Shown: in pieces, positions 17,293 through 26,395 of the stretch | How positions within the stretch are numbered: position 1 is the first letter of the stretch | How the letters are laid out: the number at the start of each line of letters is the position of its first letter | Assembly (NCBI GenBank): GCA_033344815.1 | Contig: JAWPMR010000001.1 | Location: 916,136-980,135 of the forward strand | DNA from: Paracoccaceae bacterium | GTDB lineage: Bacteria; Pseudomonadota; Alphaproteobacteria; Rhodobacterales; Rhodobacteraceae | Direction of reading: 5' to 3' | Length of the DNA stretch: 64,000 nucleotides | Notes under the pieces: generated by a model | Told to the model about the DNA's origin: nothing | Database searches by the model: none | What the model saw: only the letters and a program-made list of their open reading frames with translations | Made by a program: the position numbers and the translations under genes

Positions 17293-18159
17293 TTATTCAG
17301 GCAGAGCACCCAAAAGGAACGCGGCCTGCAGCAGTGGATCCGCTGGCACGCCCAATGGGTCAAACCATTTGGAATAAATCGCGTTGATTTCACCGGAGCG
17401 GAAGACTTCTGCTATCGCTTTCTTGCCTACCAGTTCAAATGCACTGTCATCACGACGCACCATCAAGGCATATGGGTCAAAAGACAGGAAATCGCCGACC
17501 ACGACGAAATCATCAGGTGATTTCGACTTTGAAATCAGACCATGCAGCAGAATGTGATCGGTCGCATAGACATCCACCCGGTCGGTTTCCAGAGACAGCA
17601 TACCTTCTGCATGATCGCGCACGGGCAGAACCTTGACGTCCAACCCAAGTTTGTCGACGGCTGCCAAAACGGCGCGCTCGTTGGTGGTGCCTTGCGCCAG
17701 CGCAACGGCCTTCCCATCAAGATCCGACACCGACGAAATGCCGCTATCCTTGCGCACCATCAGTTTTGTGCCCGTCACGAAAGTTACCGGCAAATATTCA
17801 ACCTGTTGTTGACGTGTCAGGTTGTTGGTCGTGGACCCACACTCCAGATCAATGGTGCCATTGGCCATCAACGCGATGCGTGTTTTTGGGTTCACTGGTA
17901 CGTATTTGATCGTCAGTTCCTTGCCAACTTCGGCAGCAACCGCGTCAACGATCTTCATGCAAAGGTCGATCGAATAGCCAACCGGGTTTTGATTTTCGTC
18001 CAGATAGGAAAAGGGGACGGAGCTTTCACGGTGCCCGATCACAATTTCGCCGCTTTCGGCGATTTTGGCCAGCGTGCCGCCGTGCCCATCGGCCAGCGCA
18101 ATAGGTGCCGACATCCCCAGCACCAGTGATGCAGCCGCGATTTTGGTCATTATTGACAT
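17293..18159 (-). CDS. Amino-acid ABC transporter substrate-binding protein (GltI type)
   Basis: A 288-residue periplasmic binding protein of the SBP_bac_3 family. The signal peptide (IAAASLVLGMSAPIALA) is cleaved around residue 23. The mature domain starts TLAKIAESGEIVIGHRESSVPFSY with the family motif GYSIDLC, and further on carries the GTIDLECGSTTNNLTR segment resembling glutamate/aspartate-binding GltI. AAGGAG is seven bases upstream of the ATG. It lies directly downstream of the CuyA-like gene. Cysteate is a sulfonate analogue of aspartate, so this receptor is a candidate cysteate binder (inference); glutamate or aspartate remain alternatives. Confidence 0.88.
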   Translation of the reverse strand: MSIMTKIAAASLVLGMSAPIALADGHGGTLAKIAESGEIVIGHRESSVPFSYLDENQNPVGYSIDLCMKIVDAVAAEVGKELTIKYVPVNPKTRIALMANGTIDLECGSTTNNLTRQQQVEYLPVTFVTGTKLMVRKDSGISSVSDLDGKAVALAQGTTNERAVLAAVDKLGLDVKVLPVRDHAEGMLSLETDRVDVYATDHILLHGLISKSKSPDDFVVVGDFLSFDPYALMVRRDDSAFELVGKKAIAEVFRSGEINAIYSKWFDPLGVPADPLLQAAFLLGALPE

Positions 18160-18201
18160 TGAGTTTCTCCTTGCTGATTGGAATTTGTAAGTTGCGTAAA
18201 A

Positions 18202-19272
18202 TTAACGATAGCCCGGCAAATCGAATGCTTCGGGATATCCAAACAAGGCGACGCTGCCGCCCGTATGCAGGAAGACCACATCGTTCATGCCGTCAAAGTA
18301 ACCCTTTTTAATCTGATCCATCAGCCCATCGAGACCTTTGCCTGAATAGACCGGATCAAACAAAAGCCCTTCAGTGCGGGCCAAGAGTTTGACGGCGTTC
18401 ACCATTCCTTCGGTCGGGACACCGTAGCCCCCGCCAACATAGTCGCAATTTGCCCGGACATCTGAACGTTCGATGACCACGTTTTGGTCAAAATGGGTTG
18501 CTGTGCGCTGCGCCAGATCAAACACCATTTGCTCTTGTTTCTCTTTGGGCGCACGCACTCCGATGCCAAGCAGATGAACGGAACTGCGAATCGCTGACAG
18601 CCCCGCGACCAGACCCGCCTGCGTGCCTGAACTTCCGGTCGCATGGACAAGCGCGTCGATTTCAAGACCCATGTCTGCGGCCTGTTCCGTCAATTCGCGC
18701 GCGCAGTTTACATAGCCCAATGCGCCAACTTCATTGGATCCCCCACCGGGGATGACATAAGGCGTTTTCCCTTTTTCGCGCAGCGTCTCAGCAAGCGATG
18801 CCATTTCCGCGTTCATGTCTGTACCACCGGCGCGCTTGGAGATGCTCGCCCCATGCAACTGATCCAGAAGCACATTACCGTTGAATGTATAACTTTGATC
18901 ATTTGACCCCGTTCGGTCTTCAAGCAGAATGTGGCAATCCATGCCCAGTTTCACCGAAGCCGCTGCGGTTTGACGGGCATGGTTTGATTGTGTTGCACCT
19001 TGTGTGATGATCACGTCCGCACCCTTGGCCTGCGCGTCAGCCATGAGGTATTCCAACTTGCGGGTTTTATTGCCGCCGGATGAAAGCCCGGTACAGTCAT
19101 CGCGCTTCACCCATAGTCTCGGTCCGCCAAGGTGCTCGCTCAGGCGGTCCATCGGTTCAAGCGGCGTTGGCAAGTGACCAAAACGAACCCGCGGAAACTG
19201 TGAAAGCATAACTGACAGCTGTTTGCACAGACTCACCGATATTTCAGCAGCCTCATCGACAATCATGGTCAT
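18202..19272 (-). CDS. CuyA-like L-cysteate sulfo-lyase / D-cysteine desulfhydrase family
   Basis: A PLP enzyme of the ACC deaminase/D-cysteine desulfhydrase family, about 356 residues. The N-terminal [19 protein letters not shown] is characteristic, the PLP lysine lies in [29 protein letters not shown] contacts the cofactor phosphate, and [12 protein letters not shown] is the glycine-rich loop. CuyA converts L-cysteate to pyruvate, sulfite and ammonium; relatives act on D-cysteine. A Glt-type transporter in the same operon and a divergent LysR favour cysteate. The start at 19272 follows AAGGA by ten bases; an internal ATG at 19209 would match the usual family length better. No sulfite exporter or sulfite dehydrogenase is seen nearby. 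Confidence 0.8.
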   Translation of the reverse strand: MTMIVDEAAEISVSLCKQLSVMLSQFPRVRFGHLPTPLEPMDRLSEHLGGPRLWVKRDDCTGLSSGGNKTRKLEYLMADAQAKGADVIITQGATQSNHARQTAAASVKLGMDCHILLEDRTGSNDQSYTFNGNVLLDQLHGASISKRAGGTDMNAEMASLAETLREKGKTPYVIPGGGSNEVGALGYVNCARELTEQAADMGLEIDALVHATGSSGTQAGLVAGLSAIRSSVHLLGIGVRAPKEKQEQMVFDLAQRTATHFDQNVVIERSDVRANCDYVGGGYGVPTEGMVNAVKLLARTEGLLFDPVYSGKGLDGLMDQIKKGYFDGMNDVVFLHTGGSVALFGYPEAFDLPGYR

Positions 19273-19340
19273 TTTGCGAAGGTCCTTATTAGTGTTTCCC
19301 AAAGACTGACCGATTCACAAAATTATGGAAAATGCTTTCT

Positions 19341-19379
19341 CTTCTGCCTGCCCAAACTTAAAGTATGGGCAGGCAGAAG
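19341..19379. repeat. 39-bp near-perfect dyad between cuyA-like and LysR genes
   Basis: CTTCTGCCTGCCCA (19341-19354) is exactly complementary to TGGGCAGGCAGAAG (19366-19379), and the interior continues as ACTT-A-AAGT around 19360, so 18 of 19 pairs match. The right arm runs into the AAGGA (19377-19381) ribosome-binding site of the LysR gene. It may act as a regulator operator in DNA, or as an RNA hairpin masking that site. Confidence 0.8.
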
Positions 19380-19388
19380 GACCCTCAT

Positions 19389-20297
19389 ATGGATATGCAA
19401 TGGCTTGATGACGTTCTGCTCCTGTTGGAAGAGCGCAACCTGACCCGCGCGGCAGCCCGCCGCAATATTACGCAACCCGCTTTCTCAAGGCGCATCCGCG
19501 CTTTTGAAAACTGGTTGGAGACGGGCATTCTGGAACGTGGCAAAAACAGTATCGAAATCAGCCCCGCTCTGATTGAAAATGAGACTGAAATACGCGCTTT
19601 GATGGCGCGACTGCGCGAATTGAAAAGCAAAATAGCCAATGCGGATCAATCCAGTGCCACCATCACAATCGCCGCCCAGCATGCCCCGATATTTTCCTCC
19701 TTTCCAAGCATGGCCGCACTGGCACATAAAAGGCTTCCCTCGCTCAAATTCAGACTTCGCGCCGGAAATCAGCGAGAAAGCGCTACGCTTTTTCTTCGCG
19801 GGGATGCGGAAATATTGCTTTGCTATGAGGGGCTTGGGGCATCCCCCTTGCCTTTTGATTCCATCATTCGGCGAGGGATCTGGGGAAAGGATCGTTTGGT
19901 TCCGGTCGCCGGGGGATCGTTGCGATATAGCGTCTCAAAGGACGAGCGCGTGCCAGAAGACACCCCGGCCATCGTATACCCTGAGACCAGCTACTTTGGT
20001 GAAATCCTTCGGGACAAGCAGCGACAGTTTGGCGCGCGCGCGTTCACAGCAAACCCTTTTTGCGAATCCGCTTTTTCCAGCGGTATAAAGGAAATGGTTC
20101 TGAAGGGGCTGGGCATCGGCTGGTTACCTGTGAGCATGGCCAACAAGGAAATCGAAAGCGGCGAGCTTGTTTCTCTGTCAAAGACCTATGGCTCGGAAAG
20201 CCTTGAAATCGCGCTTTATGCAAGTTCAAAAAATGACATCGCAGATGCGCTGCTCGATATTTGGAGCGAAGACAGGAGCGCCACTTTGCAGGATTGA
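19389..20297 (+). CDS. LysR-family transcriptional regulator, likely CuyR-type
   Basis: A 302-residue LTTR. The helix-turn-helix is DDVLLLLEERNLTRAAARRNITQPAFSRRIRAFE (written in two parts: LTRAAARRNITQPAFSRR is the core). A LysR substrate-binding domain follows. The ATG at 19389 is chosen because AAGGA lies seven bases upstream; an upstream GTG-type start would read through the dyad. It is divergently transcribed from the cysteate-lyase/ABC operon, the standard arrangement for an LTTR and its target. If the 39-bp dyad folds in the mRNA, translation of this regulator would be damped, possibly giving autoregulation. Confidence 0.87.
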   Translation: MDMQWLDDVLLLLEERNLTRAAARRNITQPAFSRRIRAFENWLETGILERGKNSIEISPALIENETEIRALMARLRELKSKIANADQSSATITIAAQHAPIFSSFPSMAALAHKRLPSLKFRLRAGNQRESATLFLRGDAEILLCYEGLGASPLPFDSIIRRGIWGKDRLVPVAGGSLRYSVSKDERVPEDTPAIVYPETSYFGEILRDKQRQFGARAFTANPFCESAFSSGIKEMVLKGLGIGWLPVSMANKEIESGELVSLSKTYGSESLEIALYASSKNDIADALLDIWSEDRSATLQD

Positions 20298-20407
20298 AAA
20301 CGCCCGCCGCCGGACAGCCCATGATGTGATGCGGCCCATCAGATGGAACCGTCGCAGCCGCAGTACCCGCAACAGTCAATCCCGGTCATGAACAGGGGCG
20401 ATCCTTA

Positions 20408-21016
20408 ATGAAACTGTTTGCGGGGCTGGACCCGGACTTCAACAGGATGGCGATGTTTGGTCTTTATGACCATGACATTGTCGTTCGTAATGGGCTGCTG
20501 GTATCCGAACCAACCGCAGTACTGGATGGGCTGATAAAGTCGGCTGTGGCATGTCGCTTTCCCGATCTGGAGGGCCGCCCACTATCAGAATGGCAAATGG
20601 GCGTATCTCAAAAGACGCGGTGTATGCTGCGGTCTTTTTCCACGTGGCACAGTTGGACAGATCGCAATGAAGCGTATGGTGTCGCGATGATGGTGCGTCT
20701 CCGAAACTTCAAAAGCGATGGCATGCGGCTAGCAGGGTGCATTCGGTTGGCACGAGCTAGGTCACGGGCTCGCAGAAACGGCGTGCTGCAAATGCCTGAT
20801 GTATGCAACTTGGAAGGGGTTCTGATCGCCAAAAACAATTGTTGCCGTTGCGTGAGGCATCCGCATGATCATTTATCGCACATTATGATTGGCGAAGCCT
20901 TCCCGTGGCAATCCCCAATAGATGCGCACTTTTTTCAACCAAGCCAATCCGTCATCCGTCAAGCTCCCGGCAGTAAGGGTCAGTCTGCTTCGATCTCTGT
21001 GCCGATGGGTTCGTAA
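20408..21016 (+). pseudogene. Uncertain open frame, possible gene remnant
   Basis: An open frame of 202 codons with a plausible first part (MKLFAGLDPDFN...) and AGGGG some 12 bases upstream. The first 60 or so residues look protein-like, with a hydrophobic and charged pattern. The rest is rich in Arg, Cys and His and does not resemble a folded domain. I do not recognise any family. It could be a degraded gene whose reading frame continues by chance, or non-coding. Confidence 0.25.
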
Positions 21017-21658
21017 CTATTTTTGTGTCACCCGGAAGACGTACTACACGCATCGACAATCATGTGCCTAAGACGATTATGGTGCGCATTTGCAACTCAA
21101 GACAAAAGTCTGCCGCAGATGGACAGGAAGGGGCAATACAAGCCAACATTGGCGAGTTTTTGAGCCCAACTTTGAGCAACGGCGAAATGGATTTGAAGCG
21201 CCAATACCGTGCCAATCGTAAAGAAACCCAAGCGAACGTCTTTTGAAGTGTACTCATGAAAACATAAGGAATCCGATTCAGGCAAAATCTAACGCGTGAA
21301 AGCTATTAGTGAAATCCCTGTTAACAGTTGCGCCCAAGCCAGGCGACTGTGTCCTGAAAGTGACCAACACTAAGGGCGCCGTTCAATGCGGCAACTATTT
21401 TCTGGCCTGCGCAGAGCCACTAATAACGTGTGGCTAATCAGCCCCTCGAACCCAAGATCGGCACGCTCGTAAATTCGTATAGGCTCAAATTTCAAATAGA
21501 GGCGGTGCGTGGGCAGAGTCAATTTGATGGCATTAAATCGCGCGCACCTAATCGCAAATGTCTTTGAAAAGAAATCGTCCGCCGACGCAAAAAATGGACC
21601 TGCCCAAACGATTTGGCACATACTTTCAAAAGAATCATCTATCGAAAAATGCTTCATT
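21017..21658. other. Non-coding stretch downstream of GGDEF-EAL gene
   Basis: About 640 bases, AT-richer than flanking genes. Open frames here are short and overlapping on both strands, with no start signals or domains. One leftward frame (21370-21738) runs into the GGDEF-EAL gene in a different frame and is not credible. Confidence 0.4.
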
Positions 21659-24301
21659 TCATGGCTCATTAAAGCGCGACATCTGTCCATTTTTGCGAAT
21701 ACCAGCGCGCTTGCCGAACTTTTCCACTTTGATGCCATGGTCCATTTTTAATGCTTGGTTTTCAGGATTGTGCGCGTTCAGATAGGTAACCGCACCTGTT
21801 AACGTCATAGGGCTTGAAAAGTAATATCCTTGCAGCCGATCACATCCGACGTCTGCCAACAGCCTGGCTTGTTCTTGCGTCTCGACGCCTTCGGCAGTCA
21901 CGCCCATTTGCAACGCGTGGCCGATTTCAACAATAGACTGCAGCAGGCGAAGCCCACCTTCACTTTCGGTGATCGGGGCGACAAGACGGCGATCAATTTT
22001 CAACCTATCCGGACCAATGCGTTGCAGCGCCACGACAGATGCGCGACCACTCCCGAAATCATCAATTTCAATGGAGAGCCCCAAGTCGCGGAATTGGTCA
22101 AGTTTCCAGAAAAACGCTTGGTCTTCCTCTTCCAGAAAAATCGTTTCCAACAGTTCAAAAGTAATCGCGCCAGGGTAGGTTTGGACATGTTTCTTAATGT
22201 CGCCGATCTCATGATCATTCACCCGGACGGCGCTCACATTGAAGGACAACGAGGGCAAGTTTTCCAGTCCGGCAAAAGCGTTTGTGCAATCTTTGATTGC
22301 ATTTTCGAAGATCACTTTGTCGATATCAGCCACGACATCGAGATCGGTTGCTACAGGCAAAAACACCGCGGGCGCGAGGATGCCTCGCAGTGGGTGGTTC
22401 CAACGCGCCAGAACTTCCATTCCCACAACCATTCCGGTTTCCACATCAATCTGAGGCTGGTAAAACGGCACAAATTCATTTTGCTCAATTCCTCGCAATA
22501 CGTCGTCAGCAAGCGCTTTGTGAAGACGCGCTCGCTCCAGATCGTTGCGATCAAAGACAGCCAGGCGCCCGCGCCCCGAACTCTTGGCTTTGTAAAGTGC
22601 AATGTCAGAGTTGGTCAGGAGATCATCAACTCCGGTGACCGGCGTGGTGGCTATGCCAATCGAGACCCCAAACCGACACTCTTTGCCCTCAAAATCAGTT
22701 GGTCTTGCCAGATCTGCGAGCAATTGCCGTGCCAACGTTTGTGGACGCTCGCGTCCTGTAGTCACGTAAATTAAAACGACAAACTCGTCGCCCCCGATGC
22801 GGCTGACAACTTCGTCGGACATGACACGATCCCGAATGCGCGTGGAGACGTCCAAAAGCACTTTGTCCCCGGCGGCATGTCCCATAGTGTCGTTTATCTG
22901 CTTGAAACGATCCAGATCGATGTGGAGAGCTGCGATCTCGCCGCCCTCTTTTTTGCGCCGCTCTTCGAATTCTCTGAATTTTCGGTTGAGCAACCGCCTG
23001 TTACCCAGACCGGTGAGATCATCGTGCGTTGCTTGAAGGTAAATTTCCTGGTTCGCCAATTCCAGTTTTTGGGCATATTTTTCAACCGCGCGGCGCTGTC
23101 GTACAAGCTCCGTTGTATCAAGTCTGACGATTACCAGATCACCGTTCGCCACTCTCGATCTTAAAAGCCGGTGGTGGATGTCCCCAGCTAGTTCCAAATC
23201 CTGGACAGGCTGGATTAAGCTCATTTCCTGATGCGCGTCCGACATCCATTCTTCTTCCCGTCCTGCTGCATCGGCGAATTTACCAGCGCGTATGGCAATG
23301 CGAGCCACCTCGGTTCGGTGCATGCCGACTTCTATCGCCTCAGAGCCGTCGGACATGGAGGCGCGATACGCGTCATTCCAGACCACAATACAATCCTCTG
23401 AATCATAAATTACAAAGGGGTATGGATAGGCATTGAGCGCGGCAATCAATCGGGCCTGTGCATCTTCCGCCGCACGTTTTTGCCGGACGAGTTCTGTTGA
23501 GTTGAGCCGAATAACGACATAGTCGCCATGGCGCGAACGATAGCGAAACAAGCGGTGGTGAATGTCATCCTTGAGTTCAACATCCTGAGTGTTTCGTTCC
23601 AGCGTATTTTGCGACAGGATGCTTTCGATCCAGTCCCTTTCTCGGCCATGGGCTTCAGGGTGGCGTCCATTCTCAACTGCAACCGACAGAACCTCCCCCA
23701 ACAACATCCCGCACTTCAGATCAGAAGGCGTGTCTGTCATGGAGGCGGCATAAGCCGCATTCCAGTTTACCAACCTGAGATTTTCGTCGTAAATAACAAA
23801 CGGATCCGGATACGCATTGAGAGCAGAGGTCATTCGCGCACTGTTGCGGAGGGCATCATCGCGTTCGCGCTTTAGTTTGGGCAAATCGGTATCTTGCAAT
23901 TCGAGCCGTTCAGAGGGTGTCAAGGACGCTGTGTGACAGCGTTTTATCATTGCGCAGACGTAGGATTCATCGTCCACCAGCCCGCTTTGTACTTGCAGAG
24001 AAACCTCAACCGGTATTCTAGTACCGTCTGATCGGATGACAAACATGTCGTTCTGAATTTGCTCTGGACCCTCGCAAACATCGCCAATGCCGGCCGCATT
24101 CAGATCGAAATCCATCTCTCCCTCAAGAAAAGAACCCATGCTTTGTCCGCTTATTGTATCAACAACTCGACCGGACAGACTGGCAAAGGCGTCGTTGACA
24201 TAAACGACGCGCGTCTCGGTTGCACCATCAGTTAGAAGGCCAATCACCACAGCGTCGCCGCTGCGATCCAAACAGCTCGATTTCAGAGCCTCGATTGACA
24301 T
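21659..24301 (-). CDS. PAS-GGDEF-EAL cyclic-di-GMP signalling protein
   Basis: About 880 residues. Three PAS-like sensor domains come first (around 10-130, 165-290 and 290-410); the second and third are related copies, each with an FVIYDE/FVIYDS core and ending in LVRQ(K/R)RA. A GGDEF domain follows with an intact IGGDEF near residue 500, then an EAL domain whose signature reads EVLARW (near 626). Asn in SFNVS, Glu in FELLET, DDFGSG, KIDR, AEGVET and LQGYYF are all present, so phosphodiesterase activity is plausible, and the cyclase motif is also canonical. No transmembrane segment is seen. The start was placed at an ATG preceded by GAGG; the adjacent ATG at 24304 is equivalent. No operon partner. 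Confidence 0.88.
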   Translation of the reverse strand: MSIEALKSSCLDRSGDAVVIGLLTDGATETRVVYVNDAFASLSGRVVDTISGQSMGSFLEGEMDFDLNAAGIGDVCEGPEQIQNDMFVIRSDGTRIPVEVSLQVQSGLVDDESYVCAMIKRCHTASLTPSERLELQDTDLPKLKRERDDALRNSARMTSALNAYPDPFVIYDENLRLVNWNAAYAASMTDTPSDLKCGMLLGEVLSVAVENGRHPEAHGRERDWIESILSQNTLERNTQDVELKDDIHHRLFRYRSRHGDYVVIRLNSTELVRQKRAAEDAQARLIAALNAYPYPFVIYDSEDCIVVWNDAYRASMSDGSEAIEVGMHRTEVARIAIRAGKFADAAGREEEWMSDAHQEMSLIQPVQDLELAGDIHHRLLRSRVANGDLVIVRLDTTELVRQRRAVEKYAQKLELANQEIYLQATHDDLTGLGNRRLLNRKFREFEERRKKEGGEIAALHIDLDRFKQINDTMGHAAGDKVLLDVSTRIRDRVMSDEVVSRIGGDEFVVLIYVTTGRERPQTLARQLLADLARPTDFEGKECRFGVSIGIATTPVTGVDDLLTNSDIALYKAKSSGRGRLAVFDRNDLERARLHKALADDVLRGIEQNEFVPFYQPQIDVETGMVVGMEVLARWNHPLRGILAPAVFLPVATDLDVVADIDKVIFENAIKDCTNAFAGLENLPSLSFNVSAVRVNDHEIGDIKKHVQTYPGAITFELLETIFLEEEDQAFFWKLDQFRDLGLSIEIDDFGSGRASVVALQRIGPDRLKIDRRLVAPITESEGGLRLLQSIVEIGHALQMGVTAEGVETQEQARLLADVGCDRLQGYYFSSPMTLTGAVTYLNAHNPENQALKMDHGIKVEKFGKRAGIRKNGQMSRFNEP

Positions 24302-24800
24302 CATCACCTCAAATCCGCGCACGCGTTCGGGGCAACTGAAGCACTGAACACCAGGTATGCAATGGCTGTTGGCACCAGCCACCGCGGCAAATCAATTCTC
24401 AAAACTCAGAAGACTAACGAGTTGTTGCACTGATTTGCAGGACTGAAATACACTAGCAGGTGATAAGAAAATATTGATGCACGGCTGCTTTCGAGGAAAG
24501 AAAAATTGCTGATTAAGGCCGAAGAAAATGAAGCGTTGGAGTGTAACAGAAGAAAGAAACGCAACAGATTTAAGTGCGCCGTCCAAAGACCTTGCTCGAA
24601 ACCTGTTTTCTTTTTTGATATCCGAACTTAATTCTGCATCGGGGTTCAAAAAGTCATTTGTATAAATGCACAGTTTCAAAGATGTTGTGCCGCGTTTAGC
24701 TCACGTACTCCTAGAAACCATACGCATTTGTTCGAGGTCTTATGGCAGGTTGTTTCTCAGACTACGATCAGTCAGTTCTCGGATATCTTGCGAAGTTGTT

Positions 24801-24838
24801 TGTTGCCAGAAACCACTTCACCGAGCATTCTGGCAACA
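24801..24838. repeat. 11-bp inverted repeat in gene-poor region
   Basis: TGTTGCCAGAA (24801-24811) and TTCTGGCAACA (24828-24838) are perfectly complementary around a 16-base loop. There is no T run on either side. Could be an RNA stem or the relic of a mobile-element end; nothing nearby decides. Confidence 0.5.
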
Positions 24839-25734
24839 GGTTTGCTGGCGCCCACATCTGATCGGTGTCAAAAAAGTGAACTGCCGGTCTCCAGTTCGAA
24901 CAAACGATCCGCTAAGGGTTGTCCACCTTGGAAATGAACAAATCCTCTACAAGGATTTTACGGAATTCGACTGTCTCAACTGGTCAAACGTCCTCAAGTG
25001 TTGATTTTGACATCCAAAACGTGTCGTTTTTCTTCAGTTCGCGCGGCTTCTGCTTGTGACATCGAATGAGCCGAAAACAACACCAATAAAGTATTTTCAA
25101 GCTTATTTGACCCGTCGGCGGCGCACGCCCACCAATCAACGCTACATGACAGTCAACGCGCATCAGATGGTTACGTCGCCGTTCAAAAACGCCTGTCTAT
25201 CTTCGCCTTACTAATTTCGCTCTGCTCAACGTGATTGGAATTCAAACCCAATGTCACTGCTTTTTGAAGCCGTACCAAGAGTTCATGATGCTTGAGAACG
25301 ATAGGACGGATCTAACAGCGATTTGCATTTATTCAGAAGCAAACAGTCATTGCAAATGGCATTTTATCAGTATTCCATCGCAGGGGAGTACTATCCCGCT
25401 ACAGGTCTCGCTTAGTTGGGATGCTTGCAGTTTCGAAATCACGAAATGCACCAACTGGATCGGAGCGCCTTCTTACCGACACCATGGAAAGCCCGATTTT
25501 CAACATGATTTGATCACGACGAGGTTCAAGGAACAGTTGCATGCATTCCAGATAATTACATTGGCAGAACTAATGCATGTCTGTCAAAGCCGGGAGCTTC
25601 TGCTTTGCAATTTAAAACTTAGTTTGGGCCCGGAAACAGCGCGTTGATAGTAAGGTCGAGGGCCAATCCGTCTGTTCAGGCACCAACAGCTTGTTCATCC
25701 GCCGTTAGCCCGCCGTGATAAAGGAGGTTTTCTG

Positions 25735-25842
25735 ATGAGTACCACTCAAATTGCAGATCTCTTTGCCTGTGTTTTTTACTCCGACAGTGCATGCTGGCAT
25801 GGTTTTTCACGCGAATTCTCGATCCGGCGCGGGACGCGTTGA
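25735..25842 (+). CDS. Candidate small ORF with perfect Shine-Dalgarno
   Basis: ATG at 25735 is preceded by AAAGGAGG with a seven-base spacer, one of the best ribosome-binding sites in the window. The frame encodes 35 residues (starting MSTTQIADLFACVF) with two cysteines, and ends at TGA. I recognise no family. It may be the 5' end of a gene since disrupted, a leader peptide, or a genuine small protein. The surrounding region has no other credible gene. Confidence 0.3.
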   Translation: MSTTQIADLFACVFYSDSACWHGFSREFSIRRGTR

Positions 25843-26121
25843 AGACAGTCGCTAGTTTGTAAATAGGAGGAGGAAAATTTCCTACTCCCTGAACACCAGA
25901 ACAATTACCGCTGTTCGTTCCCGTTTGTTGATGCACAGGACACTTTTTTGAGCATCGAACCGGATCGACTCCAATGGCATTACTGGCTTCGGGCTCACCG
26001 ACGCCCCTTCACGTGGTGCGAGACTTTGGGCGTACACTGCTCGATTGCCCGGGTTTTCGAGAATCTGTAAGCACATTGAAGATTGTTAACTCCAAAGTTC
26101 TGTTTTTTGTCTAAAAGTAAC

Positions 26122-26135
26122 AAACGGCGCCGTTT
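26122..26135. repeat. 14-bp perfect palindrome AAACGGCGCCGTTT
   Basis: A self-complementary 14-mer in otherwise gene-free DNA 260 bases beyond the 3' end of a GGDEF-EAL gene. It is long enough to be a protein-binding site, but no promoter or target gene is obvious nearby. Confidence 0.4.
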
Positions 26136-26395
26136 TCCGAGCACTTCCGGTTTGTAAACCCTGTGAATGGGATTCTTCCATCCGGCGCATCCGCACAGAC
26201 AAATGCGGTATACCAGCGACCTTTGGACATCATGATCGGCAGCTACATCACGATCTGATTACTGATTATTTTGCGCCGTGGCAGTTACGTCGCGCGCTCT
26301 GTCAAAGCCGTTTCCCAATGCACTTCGAACGATTGACAGATCGGTTTCCACCCGGCAATCGTTGCCGGCCCGGGGTCGTTACTGTTACGAAGTAA

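Larger units (their letters stand above)
24302..26395. other. 2.1-kb gene-poor, AT-richer region
   Basis: Lies between two GGDEF-EAL genes. No complete gene is recognised. A rightward frame at 25231-25647 (138 codons) is the longest, without a clear ribosome-binding site or domain. A 35-codon frame at 25735 has a strong Shine-Dalgarno. Dyads occur at 24801-24838 and 26122-26135, plus the palindrome AGGAAAATTTCCT near 25870. The stretch may be decayed genes or contain an unrecognised RNA. Confidence 0.45.

Noticed and set aside
21370..21738. Leftward 122-codon frame overlapping the GGDEF-EAL 3' end
   Set aside because: Same strand, different frame, no start signal, and the GGDEF-EAL frame is clearly coding there.
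26207..26214. GGTATACC as a fourth GntR operator
   Set aside because: It lies beyond the 3' end of a GGDEF-EAL gene, away from any promoter I can see, and an 8-bp palindrome is expected about once in 64 kb.
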